From: Agarophyton chilense | Taxonomy: Eukaryota > Rhodophyta > Florideophyceae > Gracilariales > Gracilariaceae | DNA length: 64,000 nt | Assembly (NCBI GenBank): GCA_030374765.1 | Contig: JARGXX010000111.1 | Span: forward strand, 310,001 to 374,000 | Direction of reading: 5' to 3' | Shown: positions 1 through 10,538 of the stretch, piece after piece | Numbering within the stretch: the first letter of the stretch is position 1 | Layout of the letters: every line of letters starts with the position of its first letter | Position numbers and translations under genes: made by a program | The notes under the pieces: model-generated | Told to the model about the DNA's origin: nothing | Seen by the model: only the letters and a program-made list of their open reading frames with translations | Database searches by the model: none

Positions 1-326
1 GGAAGTCTGCATAACACCTAGAAGTTCTTTATGAATAAGTAGACCTATTGCATCACAACTCTTTGAAGACAAAGAAGGCTTGCTGTCCCACTCAAAATTC
101 GAACCATATTGTTGTTATTCAAGACAAATATCTCCCGTACTTGACGATGCAGTACATGAATTTGGAGTTTCCTATATAGTACTGGGAGCAGATGTCAAAT
201 CCGAACTTCTAGATAAGATGGAAAACTCGCTGACATCCTCTTGATTTGAAATTCATGCCGGCATCAGAAGAATGAATTGACGTCTTTCACACCCTGCTAC
301 TGTCTGGGCATCGTTGCCGTGAAGAA
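1..326. other. no gene seen
   Basis: No open frame here resembles a known family, and no repeat end or RNA gene is visible. The sequence is AT-rich like the host background. Confidence 0.5.
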
Positions 327-710
327 TTGCAGTTCGTAGCGATATCATTTTTCCATGAAAGCATCTACAATGATAAAAAGCATGGCTATCGTAACCCGGA
401 ATGTCCATGGATTGCAGAGATACATGAAAAACTGGTTGTGTCCACATATGATTTAAGCTGGAAGTTCATATCTGCAATAAACAAACTTCTTCGCCACCAT
501 AATTTCCCGGGAACCAAAAACATGTGCAAAAGAACCATAGGAAGAGAAATGAAAGACATGTTCCCAATGTATTATGATATTGAAACGAAAATGTCTCACA
601 TATGGATTGTAGACATTATTGTTCCAGACAAGAAAAAAACCTTCTGCGAACCGAAAATGGCGCACGAAACTGGAAATAAAGAGGGAAAATCCGATAAAAA
701 ACACCTTTAA
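327..710 (+). CDS. hypothetical open frame, 127 codons, possible exon or remnant
   Basis: I do not recognise this protein. The frame is open for 127 codons but has no early ATG: it opens at TTG and the first ATG is at about codon 66, so it is either an internal exon or a fragment. It is rich in Lys, His and aromatic residues and ends in a basic tail (around GKSDKKHL). No signal peptide or membrane segment is evident. It lies about 130 bases before the zinc-finger protein remnant on the same strand and could be an upstream part of that gene, but no sequence link is visible. The opposite strand is also open for 83 codons, which weakens the call. Confidence 0.2.
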   Translation: MQFVAISFFHESIYNDKKHGYRNPECPWIAEIHEKLVVSTYDLSWKFISAINKLLRHHNFPGTKNMCKRTIGREMKDMFPMYYDIETKMSHIWIVDIIVPDKKKTFCEPKMAHETGNKEGKSDKKHL

Positions 711-837
711 TAAACCTTATCACAGCAGCAAACGTTTCTTTGTTCAAGGTGTTCAGCAAGTTTGGGAATCTGTTTGTTGAAGAAGAGAGCTTTCATCTCT
801 GTTTCAAGAAATGGTTCTTAAAGAGAAACAGAAAGTG

Positions 838-1906
838 TTGTACGTCCCGAATGCGGGACGGACGTCGAATCAATCAAGCACTGTCTGCCTCGGAATGGCC
901 CTTAGCGAAGCAATCTAGAATCAAAATGGCGGAATCAAAGATGAGAAAGCCGAGTATTTTCGTTTGAATACTCTAGAGAACCCTCGTGCATACTCATAGA
1001 ACGATATGGGAACCGTCGAGCGCATGCTTTGTCGTCGTAAACTTTTCAAAAAATCTTACCACTAAGCCATTTTCTAGAGAATCATACCGGAGAAACCTCG
1101 AACTCAGTTTATGGAAGAGATAGACCACATCATATGCGCAGTGAATTATAAACACAAGATGTTTTCGTACACCAAAGGAAATTGGGGGGCTCACGAAGCA
1201 CTCGTCGCAAAGTTTTGAATCGCAGCGGCCACTAAAAAACAAGCAGAAAAGCAAAACACCTCAGACAAGCGTTCTGAAGCCCTCAAAGAAAAGATTAGGG
1301 GAGAGAATCAGAGGGTTCCCGACTACGAGGAGTTGTTGAGGATGCAGGCGAAGAAGACCAAAAGAGACATTTGGGAAGATGGAAGAAAAAGGAGATTGCC
1401 ACCCAAAAAAGAAGTGAAGAAGACAGTGCGTGAAGAGTGGTGTAAATGAACTGCCGAAGATCATGCAGAGAACAATGAAGCACCAAAAAGAAGCCTAAGG
1501 TTTTGAAGGGACGTAAAACACTTCTGGTTCGACGGCCGGCCCAGAACCTGTCATTTGATGCACCCAAACATAAAGAATATAGTTCAAAACAAGCCGAAAA
1601 GAAATAAAATTGCAATAAAAAAACATTTGTCAGGCTGGCTTGAAATCAAATTTTATGAAAAAGACAGCTGTATCGCGTTTTAATCCATCTTTACGCCCTC
1701 GCTCGGAGAAATCCTTCTCGAGCTCTCACACTGAGCCTTTCAACTCCTGTCAGATTCGGGGGTGCCGTCTTAAATCCCTATCGGCCCAGAAATGCAAGGA
1801 ATGTAAGAAGCATATGTATAACTTATGGTGTCAGCGAGTTCTGGAAAAAGATGGGATTGACGGTGTTTTATTTTTCGATCGCCTGTATCGTTCAACGCGT
1901 GCATAA
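838..1906 (+). pseudogene. unknown zinc-finger protein family, copy 1 (decayed)
   Basis: This plus-strand block encodes a protein homologous to the one at 24,699-25,794. Shared landmarks in the same order are GRTS near 860, PRAYS near 985, a KLFK segment near 1,045, then FMEE, AVN and WGA at 1,110-1,200, a charged Lys/Glu-rich linker, and a C-terminal Cys/His cluster. That cluster (CQIRGCR, then CKECKKHMYNL, then QRVLEKDGID) matches the copy-2 finger. Between GRTS and PRAYS, 47 residues align without a gap, yet most positions differ, so the copies are old. This copy carries at least three TAG, two TAA and three TGA stops and changes frame before the finger, so it is not functional as it stands. 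Function unknown. The DNA-binding-like tail and dispersed copies fit a transposase or a transposon passenger; a piggyBac-like C-terminal finger is one weak possibility. Confidence 0.55.
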
Positions 1907-2460
1907 GTCGAATTGCTAATTTGAACCAAACAAGCTCTATAGAACATATGCAAATGAAGAAGAAGTCGAAGTTATAATTGGTACTCAATATGTCCCTTGC
2001 AAAAGAAAATGTTCTCCATGTAGATTATGTTGGTTTCTTCTTGCAGTAGTGTCACTCTTTACGTCATCATAGTGTAATGATATTGGGTTCTCATAAATTA
2101 TTCCTTAATCAGACAAAGTTGTTCGGATGCGTTGTGGTCTCCATCGATTGTGAGGCGGTGTCTTTCTGGAATTCCAAAAGAAACATTTAGGCCATCCGCT
2201 TCACACTTTCTCTCTTAGATGGAGAGCATATCGTCTTCGGAGAACGACCGCACATTCCCGTCATCTCGAGTGGTACTGCTCAAGTGCTCGATAAGCGCAG
2301 GATTTCAGGTACCACATTGATAATGGTCCGCCCATGAAGAGTAGTCACCGGAACTCATTCTCATCGCCATCTCAAGTGTAAGCTAATTTTTCCCATGCAG
2401 GTGTGACGGTTTTGAATGCCTATCAGTAAATTCCGCCTGTTGGAAACGCCAAACTGGTTT
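1907..2460. other. no gene seen
   Basis: Only short frames without recognisable motifs. No repeat end, RNA gene or transposon terminus was identified. Confidence 0.45.
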
Positions 2461-2784
2461 TTATCCAACAATCATGTGCTCCACGCATGCAGGGATGTAA
2501 CTGCCACCGTTAGAAGCGACGATGATCCTAAGAGGAAAATAATGAGTTCCAAAAATGTATGACGCAAGAGTGTGTGGACCGTTATGGCTTATAAACGAAG
2601 GGCTTCTCTGCATGCAATTATTAATCTGATCAATGGCGTGCATGGTCCGAAGAACAGGCGGTACAAGCTGCTTGCAAAAGGTGAGAACAAACGGCGATTT
2701 TCGGGCGTGAAAGTGATTGATCCGCATTAGTGATGTAACGCAGCCCAGACGGGCCGAGATCTCATATAATTCGATCAATGACAA
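2461..2784 (-). CDS. hypothetical open frame, 107 codons
   Basis: Unrecognised minus-strand frame lying directly downstream of the membrane-protein remnant on the same strand. It opens at TTG rather than ATG. It contains a Cys/His-containing stretch but no motif I can name and no membrane segment. It could be a downstream exon of the neighbouring membrane protein or chance; the spacing of about 45 bases allows either reading. Confidence 0.15.
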   Translation of the reverse strand: MSLIELYEISARLGCVTSLMRINHFHARKSPFVLTFCKQLVPPVLRTMHAIDQINNCMQRSPSFISHNGPHTLASYIFGTHYFPLRIIVASNGGSYIPACVEHMIVG

Positions 2785-2829
2785 ACTGCATTACAGAGCG
2801 TACGTGCTGCAAGCGTGCTTTCAGCTCTT

Positions 2830-3356
2830 CTAGGGACAGCTGCGTGCGGCCACTACCCTGCTGCCCCCAAGCGACAGGCATCTAGGACGTCGTAATCTGC
2901 GTACGGATGGTTTGTCAGTATAATCTGCGTAAAGTTTCTCGTGCACCTTTCTTTTCATAAACACTGGGTCGCTTCCTGCGTACATTTTCGTAACGTTCTC
3001 TGATTCCACAGATACGACTCTGTAATGGCGATGAGCCACAATGGTGATGTTGCACGAATCAACAAACAAAAACAATAGCAGTAGACATACAAAAATGAAA
3101 AATAGCCATGCATTCTCCAATTCGGACGTGGTGCAGAAATGCATGAGCAAAAGCATTTCCAATATGACGGATATGATGAATTCTGCCACATAGAAGCAAA
3201 TGTGCCTACCGGCGTCAGTTTCCAACGCGAGAATTTATGAAGCGATGGCAGGTACAAAGGGCGCAGCGCGGTGCGCAAAAAGACTGACAGAACAGATAGC
3301 AGCACTAGCAGCAGCCACACCAAATACATTCGAGTGTCACATGGGAGGTGCCACAT
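2830..3356 (-). pseudogene. multi-pass membrane protein remnant, family unknown
   Basis: Read on the minus strand, three strongly hydrophobic segments occur in order: one near 3,290-3,335 (MYLVWLLLVLLSVLSVFL), one near 3,140-3,195 (containing CFYVAEFIISVILEMLLL), and one near 3,045-3,105 (containing AWLFFIFVCLLLLFLF). The first lies in a different frame from the other two, with a switch near 3,210-3,225, so there is either a frameshift or an unrecognised short intron. A charged tail with VESENVTKMY and KRKVHEKLYADYTD follows the last segment, as expected for a cytosolic C-terminus. I cannot assign a family. Such hydrophobic runs can come from T-rich antisense DNA by chance, but the alternation with charged loops argues for real ancestry. 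Confidence 0.35.
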
Positions 3357-3469
3357 TGCACAGCTCTGCCCTTGAATGTGTCTCGAAGTTAAAGATAGAA
3401 TTTGGCACCCGACGCAAGCCCAAATTAAGCAGAGGGACGATGCACGACCGCATCAGTTGAAATTCTCGC

Positions 3470-4097
3470 AGCGTCAAAACTCTTAGAAAAAGGATGTAAG
3501 TGCATTACCAACATGGAAGATAGCAACCCTTTACCCTTTTAGCTTGGTAACTCTACGCCTACAGTTTGCACCTGTGAGCCTCTTGCAAGGCGTAAGGGAC
3601 GCGCGTGATGTGATTGTGGTGCGATGGTCTCGATCCACCGCCCACACAGCGCAAAGATGCATATCATACAGTTTTTGACGGTAACCTTGAAGGTAAGTTT
3701 TTACATAAGGCTACAAACCTTATGGTAGTATTTTTTCACACAACGCAAAATTTTGCGTAACGTCTCACATCACCAAAGCGCTGCAAACATGCCGCCGATA
3801 CTCCTGCCATAGAATCAGAACATCAGCCATGGCCCGACAAATCATTTACCACCTCATAACCCGCTTAAAGACGCGCGAAACTAAACAGATCGGTAGCCGT
3901 TGCATTGTATAATGTAAGAGCGTCACTTTTTTAGGATGCGTACCTTGAGATTGTTTTTCTCAGTAGTCGTTTACCGTCGTTATATACTTCTTGATTCTGT
4001 GAAATGTATTGTTTTCTTTCAAGAAGTATCATTTTTTGGCCACCGCATTTTGCCACATGTTGATTTATAGGGTTTCCAAGTTGACTCATGGGGCTTC
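3470..4097. other. no gene seen
   Basis: Intergenic-looking sequence with no frame above about 60 codons, no recognised repeat and no RNA gene. Confidence 0.45.
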
Positions 4098-4418
4098 CTA
4101 TCCAATGCCCGCTTTAAAAGAGGTTGCCGTTTTCGTGGGTGATGCGAAAGGCGCGGTGACGCCTTCATCTTCGAGTTTCTCTACTTGAGCAGACAGTTTT
4201 TCAGCATTGGCGGTGTAAATCTGTGGATTCAACTCTAATAAGTTAAACGGAATAGAACAAATCGCGCTGTTCTTGACGCTGGGAAGAACTTTAGCCCCCT
4301 TTCGAGAAAATCTGAATTTTTCTCTCTCATTTGTAGAACCTGCTGGCGGTTGCCCAGAGTTCTTTATTGAATTTACAAAATTGTCGTATTCTGCATGGTT
4401 TCGAAAGGCTTTGCACAA
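4098..4418 (-). CDS. hypothetical open frame, 106 codons, possible short coiled coil
   Basis: Unrecognised minus-strand frame. The visible features are a charged middle part (NEREKFRFSRKG) and a short heptad-like stretch (ANAEKLSAQVEKLEDEG) near its C-terminus. Two further minus-strand frames (4,419-4,646 and 4,654-4,848) precede it without a clear join. It may be the tail of a decayed gene. Nothing identifies function, and no promoter or splice site decides a start. Confidence 0.2.
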   Translation of the reverse strand: MCKAFRNHAEYDNFVNSIKNSGQPPAGSTNEREKFRFSRKGAKVLPSVKNSAICSIPFNLLELNPQIYTANAEKLSAQVEKLEDEGVTAPFASPTKTATSFKAGIG

Positions 4419-5110
4419 CTAGTGCAAGGAATGTAGGATTCTTAAAGAAAAAATGTATTTCACTGAATGCGCTTGGTTTGTATCCCCTTCCATGACGTAG
4501 TACTTTGCCAGAGGCTCCCGTATAGGCGATAAAAATGAGCGAAAGAACTTAGTGATGACAAAAATACAAGAGCCTACTATATTCCAGCCATGGTCTCCAA
4601 AAGTTGGGGATGGAAGTCCTGCAGTTTGATGTGTTGGTTCTTTCATCCTTCATCTAAAACTGAGAACGGAAGAAAGACTCTAGAACGTGCTCCTTAGTGA
4701 CATGAATGAAAAACAGACAGTTCTTGTCATGTCCCATGACTTCTGAGAGCTCTTCTGTTTCTTCAACGTCCATATTAGACGACAATGCTTCCGTTTCTAC
4801 GTTTGGGAGGTTGGAATAGCAGAAACAAGGTAGTTGTAGTGGCGGCAACTACCGGTAGACAATGTGAAGGCGCTTAGGTTGAAAAGCACAACGAAAAAAA
4901 ACGTGGCATTTTTTGCGAAGCGGTCAAACAAGATTCGGCGAGCGGCGGTAGAGGAGAACGACACCCGATGAGAAAACCAAGGGTATTACAAATGTCCAAA
5001 AGATGGGGCATGAAGTGCCCCAGATTATACTTTATTGAGTTTCTGAGAAAGGAGCAAAACCTTGGCCATTCATAGGCCAAGTACATGGCGTTTAAGTGTG
5101 GCCAACAAAA

Positions 5111-5128
5111 GGCCACCCTCAGGTGGCC
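5111..5128. repeat. short perfect hairpin
   Basis: GGCCACC, a 4-base loop (CTCA), then GGTGGCC: a perfect 7-bp stem in otherwise gene-free DNA. The surrounding 80 bases carry several further GGCCA/TGGCC words. No function is assigned. Confidence 0.6.
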
Positions 5129-6025
5129 GAAATAGATCGGTAAATGGCTAAGTGTCTTACAATTGTTGTGGATCATAGTGTCATTTTAATGATCGAGAAG
5201 TGTGCGCATTTTGTCCGTGTACAAAACCAATCTAGTTCATGTGTAGGCCAACTTTATTTCAATCTTAGTGGCCGAACATAATATCGCTACCTTTTGAATA
5301 AAGATACAATGATAACCTTCAAGTGAGCACCACATGAGAGGCATGATATTACCATAAAGTGTTCGCAGCGGTGGTCAAAATTGTTCATATATTCTAAAAC
5401 TTTCGAGGCTTACTCTAGCCCATAAATGAATCCATATATGGGCCGAAGTCTGGTCCATTTTGGCCAATTGCTGTTCGCTATGCGCTTCAAAAGATGTCTC
5501 ATATATTCCCAGACCATCGTCTCTATGGAGGCAACATATTGGCATTTGAAAGATCGAGAGTAATCGTGAATGCGTACTAAATGTGTACGCGTTGCGACCA
5601 GCGTATAGTCCTCTATCCATTGCTATTTATACTCTGCCGCCAGGACAGTGAACGATTATAATCATGAAACCGTTTTCCTCTAATCTTGTGACATAAAGGA
5701 TGGCATACGTACATTCCGAATGAAACCATTTCTAGAGAACGATAACAGTAAGAAGCAATATTAAGACGGCTATTATTGAGAATGATCGCATGAAAACGAA
5801 AGCAGCCCATCATGAAACGTTTCAAGGCGTCTTTCGAGACGATTGAAACACTACACCAATGTTTGCGCATATGAAAATGATTGAGAAGGAAGGAGGCATC
5901 CAGATAAGGAGGCAGAGTTACAAGCAGATATTAATGTTCATGAACCGATTATGGTCCTCCGACATTACTCCCAATGCACTCTCTTCGCTCTTTGCCCTCC
6001 TGGCTTTTAGATTGCAGTTCTTATT

Positions 6026-6955
6026 TCAGACAGTGGCCTGCCTGCGATTCGAAGCCTCTAATGTGTCGCGAAGCACAGGACCGCAATCAATTTCATTGAA
6101 ATGATTAGAATCATTTTGGGAGGTAGAAGCAACTTCGATGTCACCGTGTTTATCGACTGATTTGGAATCAGCTGTGGGCGGTACTACCCTGGGCCGTAGT
6201 ATACTTTTTGAATGTTTCTTCAGGACTGAGGCCCGTCTCCTCGTACCCAACATCACCTTATGTTCTCCACCGTGAGCACAATCTCTAAAACCGCTTTTAT
6301 TCCTGTTTTTCGGTCTTCTCGAAGCCTTCTGTTGTGCAAAACGAAATTCAATTTCTTCTTTTGCATCGAAGGATGCGGCAGATGGGTCATAATCTACTTC
6401 AAAACGTTCAAGGTCACTAGCGGAAGAGGATTCCTCATTACATGCGATAGGATGCGTTTCGTGTACCACTTCTGCATTCATGTGGTCGGGAATGCCGGTC
6501 TCGTCGAGGCTTTGTTCGTTAGTGTCATTTTCACTTCTATTAGGCAGCAACCTATTCATCGCTGGACCAAAGAAAAAGTTATGAATGTCGCTCTTCATCG
6601 CTTGACTAAAGAAAAAGTTATGAATGTCGCTCTTCATCTTTGTCTTGAGCTTGGTAGTTTCTGCGACTGTCTTTTTATCTCTCTCTATCGCCTCCCTTAT
6701 GAAATCATCCATCACTTAACTCCTATGAGCCACTTTCAGCACAGGATTGTTTTCAAGCAGACGGTCTTTCAGATGCGACAGAGATTTAGCATACTCTTCT
6801 TTTACGGTCGAATACGTGCGACTGCCCCGCATGATGTTTAGACGTTGGTAAATGAATACTGGAATATCTTCCTTAATACAATTTGCTATCTTTGTGTTGA
6901 TTGGGAAGTTATCATCCATGTCTTCAAAGACTCGTTCACTCTGCTTCTGATACAT
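6026..6955 (-). pseudogene. unknown acidic/charged protein with internal 13-residue repeat (interrupted)
   Basis: One minus-strand frame runs from 6,955 to 6,026, interrupted by a single TAA at 6,716-6,718. The first part (79 codons) has a charged, helix-prone sequence including VKEEYAKSLSHLKDRLLENN. The second part (229 codons) begins with more helix (MDDFIREAIERDKKTVAET), then carries two tandem copies of MKSDIHNFFF plus three residues, then an acidic Ser/Asn-rich stretch and a basic RRPKNRNK patch that could be a nuclear signal. I do not recognise the family. The frame on both sides of the TAA stays coherent, so this is one gene with a late nonsense change or a two-part remnant. A downstream continuation past 6,026 is possible but unclear. 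Confidence 0.4.
6560..6637 (-). repeat. 39-bp tandem repeat, two units, in frame
   Basis: Two 39-bp units (6,560-6,598 and 6,599-6,637) differ at only a few bases. Because 39 is a multiple of three, they encode two tandem 13-residue copies (MKSDIHNFFF plus SQA or GPA) in the minus-strand gene remnant. The near identity means the duplication is younger than most of the decay around it. Confidence 0.85.
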
Positions 6956-8146
6956 GCTGTTGAAGAGTGTCTGCGCAGTTACTGCGGCGTCATTAGCCTA
7001 TCCAGGACTGACAAAAGCCTTGATCAGTTTCTTGAAAGCGAGAGTTGGAACTTTAACAGACATTGGGGACAGCACGCTGGGCTTATGTTGGCTGCTTGCT
7101 TCGTACGTCGGCGTGATATTCCGGTCGACTCTTTTGTAAGCGACACTCTATCCATTGGGAGTCTCGTGCGACATCTGATGCGAAGAATTAACATGTAAAT
7201 GACCTCGGAGAGCACTTTCCGTCACTATGCGTTGATGCTGCGACCTAAAAGCCATGAAGATGCGATAGAAAGAAATTGAGATGGAAATAAAAATTGAGCA
7301 TATGGATGGTTTCCCTTTCGAGATTTGTCAATTTGTCAAATTTACATTTCAGTAATGGAATATTAGTCAGTCTCAGATCCCCTTAAGCGGGAAAGATAGC
7401 GTAATGAGAATGTAGCGGAGGCAAAGTCAGAGATTGTCGTAATATATCCTGGTATGGTAAACTGCGAGAGAGTTGGTATACATAACTTATCTTTTGGTCA
7501 TGCACTATCTAGATGCCAATCCGGAAACGGCTGATACAGTCAAGATAATATAGTGAAACTAAAGTGGAGAGGATTAGTGAAGGATGTTGACTCCTAACTG
7601 GGAGTTGAAGAGTGCCACTTCACTTACTATAGAGGGATGTTCATCAAGTTGGACAGAGATGGTTCGATGTCAGAGAACGAAGGCGCCAGGAGATGGCACG
7701 GGGAGATGGCTTTAGATCTCCGTGATCTCGTTTTGAACGAAAAGTAGAGTTGAGGGGAAAAGAGACTTGTTTATGAATTTTTTCGATCCGTGACATATTT
7801 TTAAAGTACTTTTAAAACCTTTTTGCGATCTCCTCATCATAACCAGCTCAACGATTTTGAGGTCATATCATTGCTACTCCGAAGTCAGTACGAGGCGGAG
7901 ATGATCATACTTCTTCATTGCACATCCGAACTTTGAGATTAGAGCTTTTTAACATCAATCTCCGCTTTCAATCTCGTGCGATACATTTAATGAGGAAGGG
8001 TAGGAAAGGGTACGGATGGGAACTTTCACCAATTCGGTCGGCGCTGGGGGGGAACGAGAGGTGGGGGCCGATGCGCGCAGTAGTTTTGAAATCAAAATCT
8101 TTTTGGCCGACAAGCACCACTGAACGGCATACGACACACGTAGCAA
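6956..8146. other. no gene identified
   Basis: Short frames at 6,845-7,198 and 7,918-8,157 have no recognisable motif and appear to be chance openings. No transposon ends or RNA genes were seen. Base composition rises in G+C after about 8,000. Confidence 0.4.
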
Positions 8147-8329
8147 GTGAGTCGTAAGAGCATTTCTAAGGGTTTTTTTTTTTTCAATTTTTTGGCTGCG
8201 CCACAGCGTTCAGGACAACTTTTATCCAATGCCTTGTCATGTGTTGTGCTGTGCGCACTGCTTTGTGTGCAGAGCAGCTGGTGGCACTCGCTTCTCAGCA
8301 CAAGTGGAGGGCACTACGCTCGGCTCGTT

Positions 8330-8353
8330 CACGCCCTGGTCCACGCCCTGGTC
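8330..8353. repeat. 12-bp tandem repeat, two units plus degenerate third
   Basis: The unit CACGCCCTGGTC occurs twice head to tail and is followed by a diverged third copy (CACGCGCTCGCT). Confidence 0.8.
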
Positions 8354-9473
8354 CACGCGCTCGCTCTAGGTCGAATGGAAGGTTACTATGGAAGGACTGG
8401 CGCACACCGCCTTTGTTTCGCCTTCATCGTGCCGTATTCGTGCATACGCCCGTTCATCGGCAGCCTTGTGCATAGCACAGCGGTGAGCGTAGCCACCGTA
8501 ATTTTTACCGGTCTTCCCGCTGTTCTGGTCGCAATGCACGCATTTGGTGGTCACTCGCTCGTGCTGTTGTTCAATTGGAACCTGTTTCCCCAGCTCGGAG
8601 TCTTTATTGCCACCAGAAAGCTTTTGCAACGCGCGTTATTTGCACCTTGTAAAGCTGTGGGCTATAGGCTCGTTGATTCGTACATGCAGTCGCATTTGAG
8701 GCAGCCGACTTCTTTCCAATCTCTGGCGGCGCCTTTCATCATGTACCATCGGTACCTGGCGGCGTGATGGCTTCTTGTGCTTGCTCTTTTGATACATTAT
8801 TTGCCCAGGATGTCAGCGTATGCCATCGCCGGGTCTCAGGCGGACATTGCGCTCATCTTTCCTCTCGGTACAGTGCCCATCCAATTGCTGGCGGAGGTGT
8901 TTGTGCTGGTACCAACCCTGCTTATAACGCAGGCATAACAGAGAATCTTACCGTCTCTCACATTAGGCACCATCGCTAGAAAGTGGTACTAATTGTCTTC
9001 GTCTCACTCATGGTTGCACGAGGGTTGGTCATTCGTCAGCCCGTAACTAACTCGTGGAAGCTCTCGCAACTAGATGATCCACTTCTCATGGGTACCATAA
9101 CCCTCAGTGCTGTTCTAATACATAACACTAGTGCCCTTGATACAAAGAATGGAAAGGGCGAGATCTCATGTGATTGTTGTACTTTACACAGTATCAATAC
9201 AAGCCTTTTCAACTGGTGTTGCAAAATAAACGAGATCTTCATTGTGATCTAGTTTTACTTGTCGTTCCAAACTCCCTTTCCATGCAAATATGGATGCAAT
9301 GGGATTGATACAGGCGTCCAGACCTACCTGGTGCTGACGATAACGGCGAGTAACCGTACCATGCGCCGCTTCTGTTTCAATAGTTTTCTCATTGTCTTGT
9401 CAACTGTACCTGCACGCGTTGGCAAGTTCCGCAGACGCATCCCGTTCGTCCCGACATATTTGCTTACAACTGG

Positions 9474-9779
9474 ATGTCCAACATCACCACAAGGGCTGGC
9501 GCATATGAGACTGCTCTTGCACACGCTCATCCACCCTTGGGCGACGATTTCTTTGATAATTTGGGCACCGTCGTCGTGAATCTGCATGCGCTGCACAAGA
9601 CTCTCGCGAAAACCGCTGTAACCGATCTTCCTGCTGAAATGGGAACAAAAACCACACTCTTCTATCAACCCCATGTGCGAGTGAACCCCCCTCAGATGCT
9701 CTACAGCATCATTAACAGTTCCATGCACGTTCTGCAAGAGTTGGATGAATGGAAAACTGAAGAAGATGTTCATGATTAA
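9474..9779 (+). CDS. hypothetical open frame, 101 codons
   Basis: Plus-strand frame inside the GC-rich block. Its translation looks protein-like: an amphipathic helix around VVNLHALHKTLAKTAVTDLP and an acidic end (LDEWKTEEDVHD). The strand opposite is also open across the same bases, so the coding strand is not settled. No known family; no ribosome-entry or promoter feature can be judged. It could be the terminal exon of a decayed gene running along the block. Confidence 0.2.
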   Translation: MSNITTRAGAYETALAHAHPPLGDDFFDNLGTVVVNLHALHKTLAKTAVTDLPAEMGTKTTLFYQPHVRVNPPQMLYSIINSSMHVLQELDEWKTEEDVHD

Positions 9780-9842
9780 ACAATGCGCTGCTGGAGTTGA
9801 CGACACCCCCAGACACTCCACAGCTCGTAAATTTAATTCCAA

Positions 9843-10053
9843 TATATATTTCTCAAATATTCTAACGCCATTAAACGAACGACTCCTTCCCTAGACCAGG
9901 ACTCTGGATTGAGCTTGCCTGTTTGTTTCTCCCGTGCTCACCCTTATTTTTTAAAAGCACGGTTTCGTCGATTCATTACGGCTGACATAAAGCTCACCCG
10001 GCTCTCCAACTGGGCCATTTCTTTCTGAGCCCTCTGGAGCTATTTCTGACAAG
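9843..10053. other. left flank of element A
   Basis: Pre-insertion host or older repeat sequence. On the minus strand the last 100 bases before element A encode a charged, heptad-like peptide (containing EMAQLESRVSFM). The right flank of the element also reads as charged helix on the minus strand. The last five bases, ACAAG, are the left half of the proposed target-site duplication. Confidence 0.4.
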
Positions 10054-10499
10054 TGTGAAGGAGCATCGATAACAGTTGGGTTCTGTAAGCCGCCGGGCCC
10101 TGACGGAACCTTCAAATGCCACGTAAACTAGCCGACCTCAACTGGACTCATTTAGATTATCAATTTATTTTAATCAGTGTAATAGATTAGCATTACTGTG
10201 TCAGGGAGATCCCAGCGCCTCTTCATTACTATTTACTTGGCTCTAGTGACGCTTCTTCTTTAGCTTACGGTAGGCACCGTTAGAATACTAAAAAAACCCC
10301 TTTGGTATAATATTTCCACCATTTGGTCTTTACGTCATCGTTTCTGTAGCTCTGACATGTAGGACTATGCAGTAAACTCCAGCCCATTGCACCAAGTACT
10401 CTGGGAGTGCAGCCGTCAAGGATTCGAACCTTAAAACACGCTCTGTCACACTACCACCGGTCGAGACCCGTACGCTGACCCACCACTCATTGCGTTTTA
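10054..10499 (+). repeat. 5' LTR of element A, 446 bp
   Basis: Aligns end to end with 19,775-20,220 and 60,261-60,706, all exactly 446 bp. It begins TGTGAAGGAGC; its end has drifted from the CA seen in the other two copies. A TATAAT-like stretch occurs near 10,305 but is not proof of a promoter. No convincing tRNA primer-binding site (TGG-initial) follows the LTR. Confidence 0.92.
10420..10460 (-). other. antisense tRNA-like segment inside the LTR
   Basis: On the minus strand the LTR contains a perfect match to the RNA polymerase III B-box consensus, GGTTCGAATCC (reverse complement at 10,420-10,430). It is preceded on that strand by an A-box/D-arm-like GGTAGnnTGG(T)nnGAG stretch. The two boxes are too close together for a full tRNA; the anticodon arm is missing. 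The same arrangement is clearer in the 3' LTR (20,141-20,180). Confidence 0.55.
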
Positions 10500-10538
10500 T
10501 TTTCGTCTCTTGACTTAGAATCTTCTAAAAATAATTAA

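Larger units (their letters stand above)
8147..9842. other. GC-rich block open on both strands, unidentified
   Basis: This stretch is visibly richer in G+C than the host background, and long frames are open on both strands: plus-strand 8,147-8,767 (206 codons), plus-strand 8,764-9,579 in one frame with two stops, and minus-strand 9,324-9,842 (172 codons). Overlapping open frames on both strands are common in GC-richer DNA and do not by themselves show coding. None of the translations matches a family I know. The composition is closer to that of neighbouring retroelement A than to the host, so an older, heavily decayed element is the most likely source. Confidence 0.35.

Noticed and set aside
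8147-8767. A real 206-codon plus-strand gene.
   Set aside because: Overlapping frames are open on the other strand, tandem repeats account for part of the length, and no motif is present.
10420-10460. A genuine tRNA gene on the minus strand of the LTR.
   Set aside because: The A and B boxes are too close; there is no anticodon arm and no full cloverleaf. It is a tRNA-like fragment.
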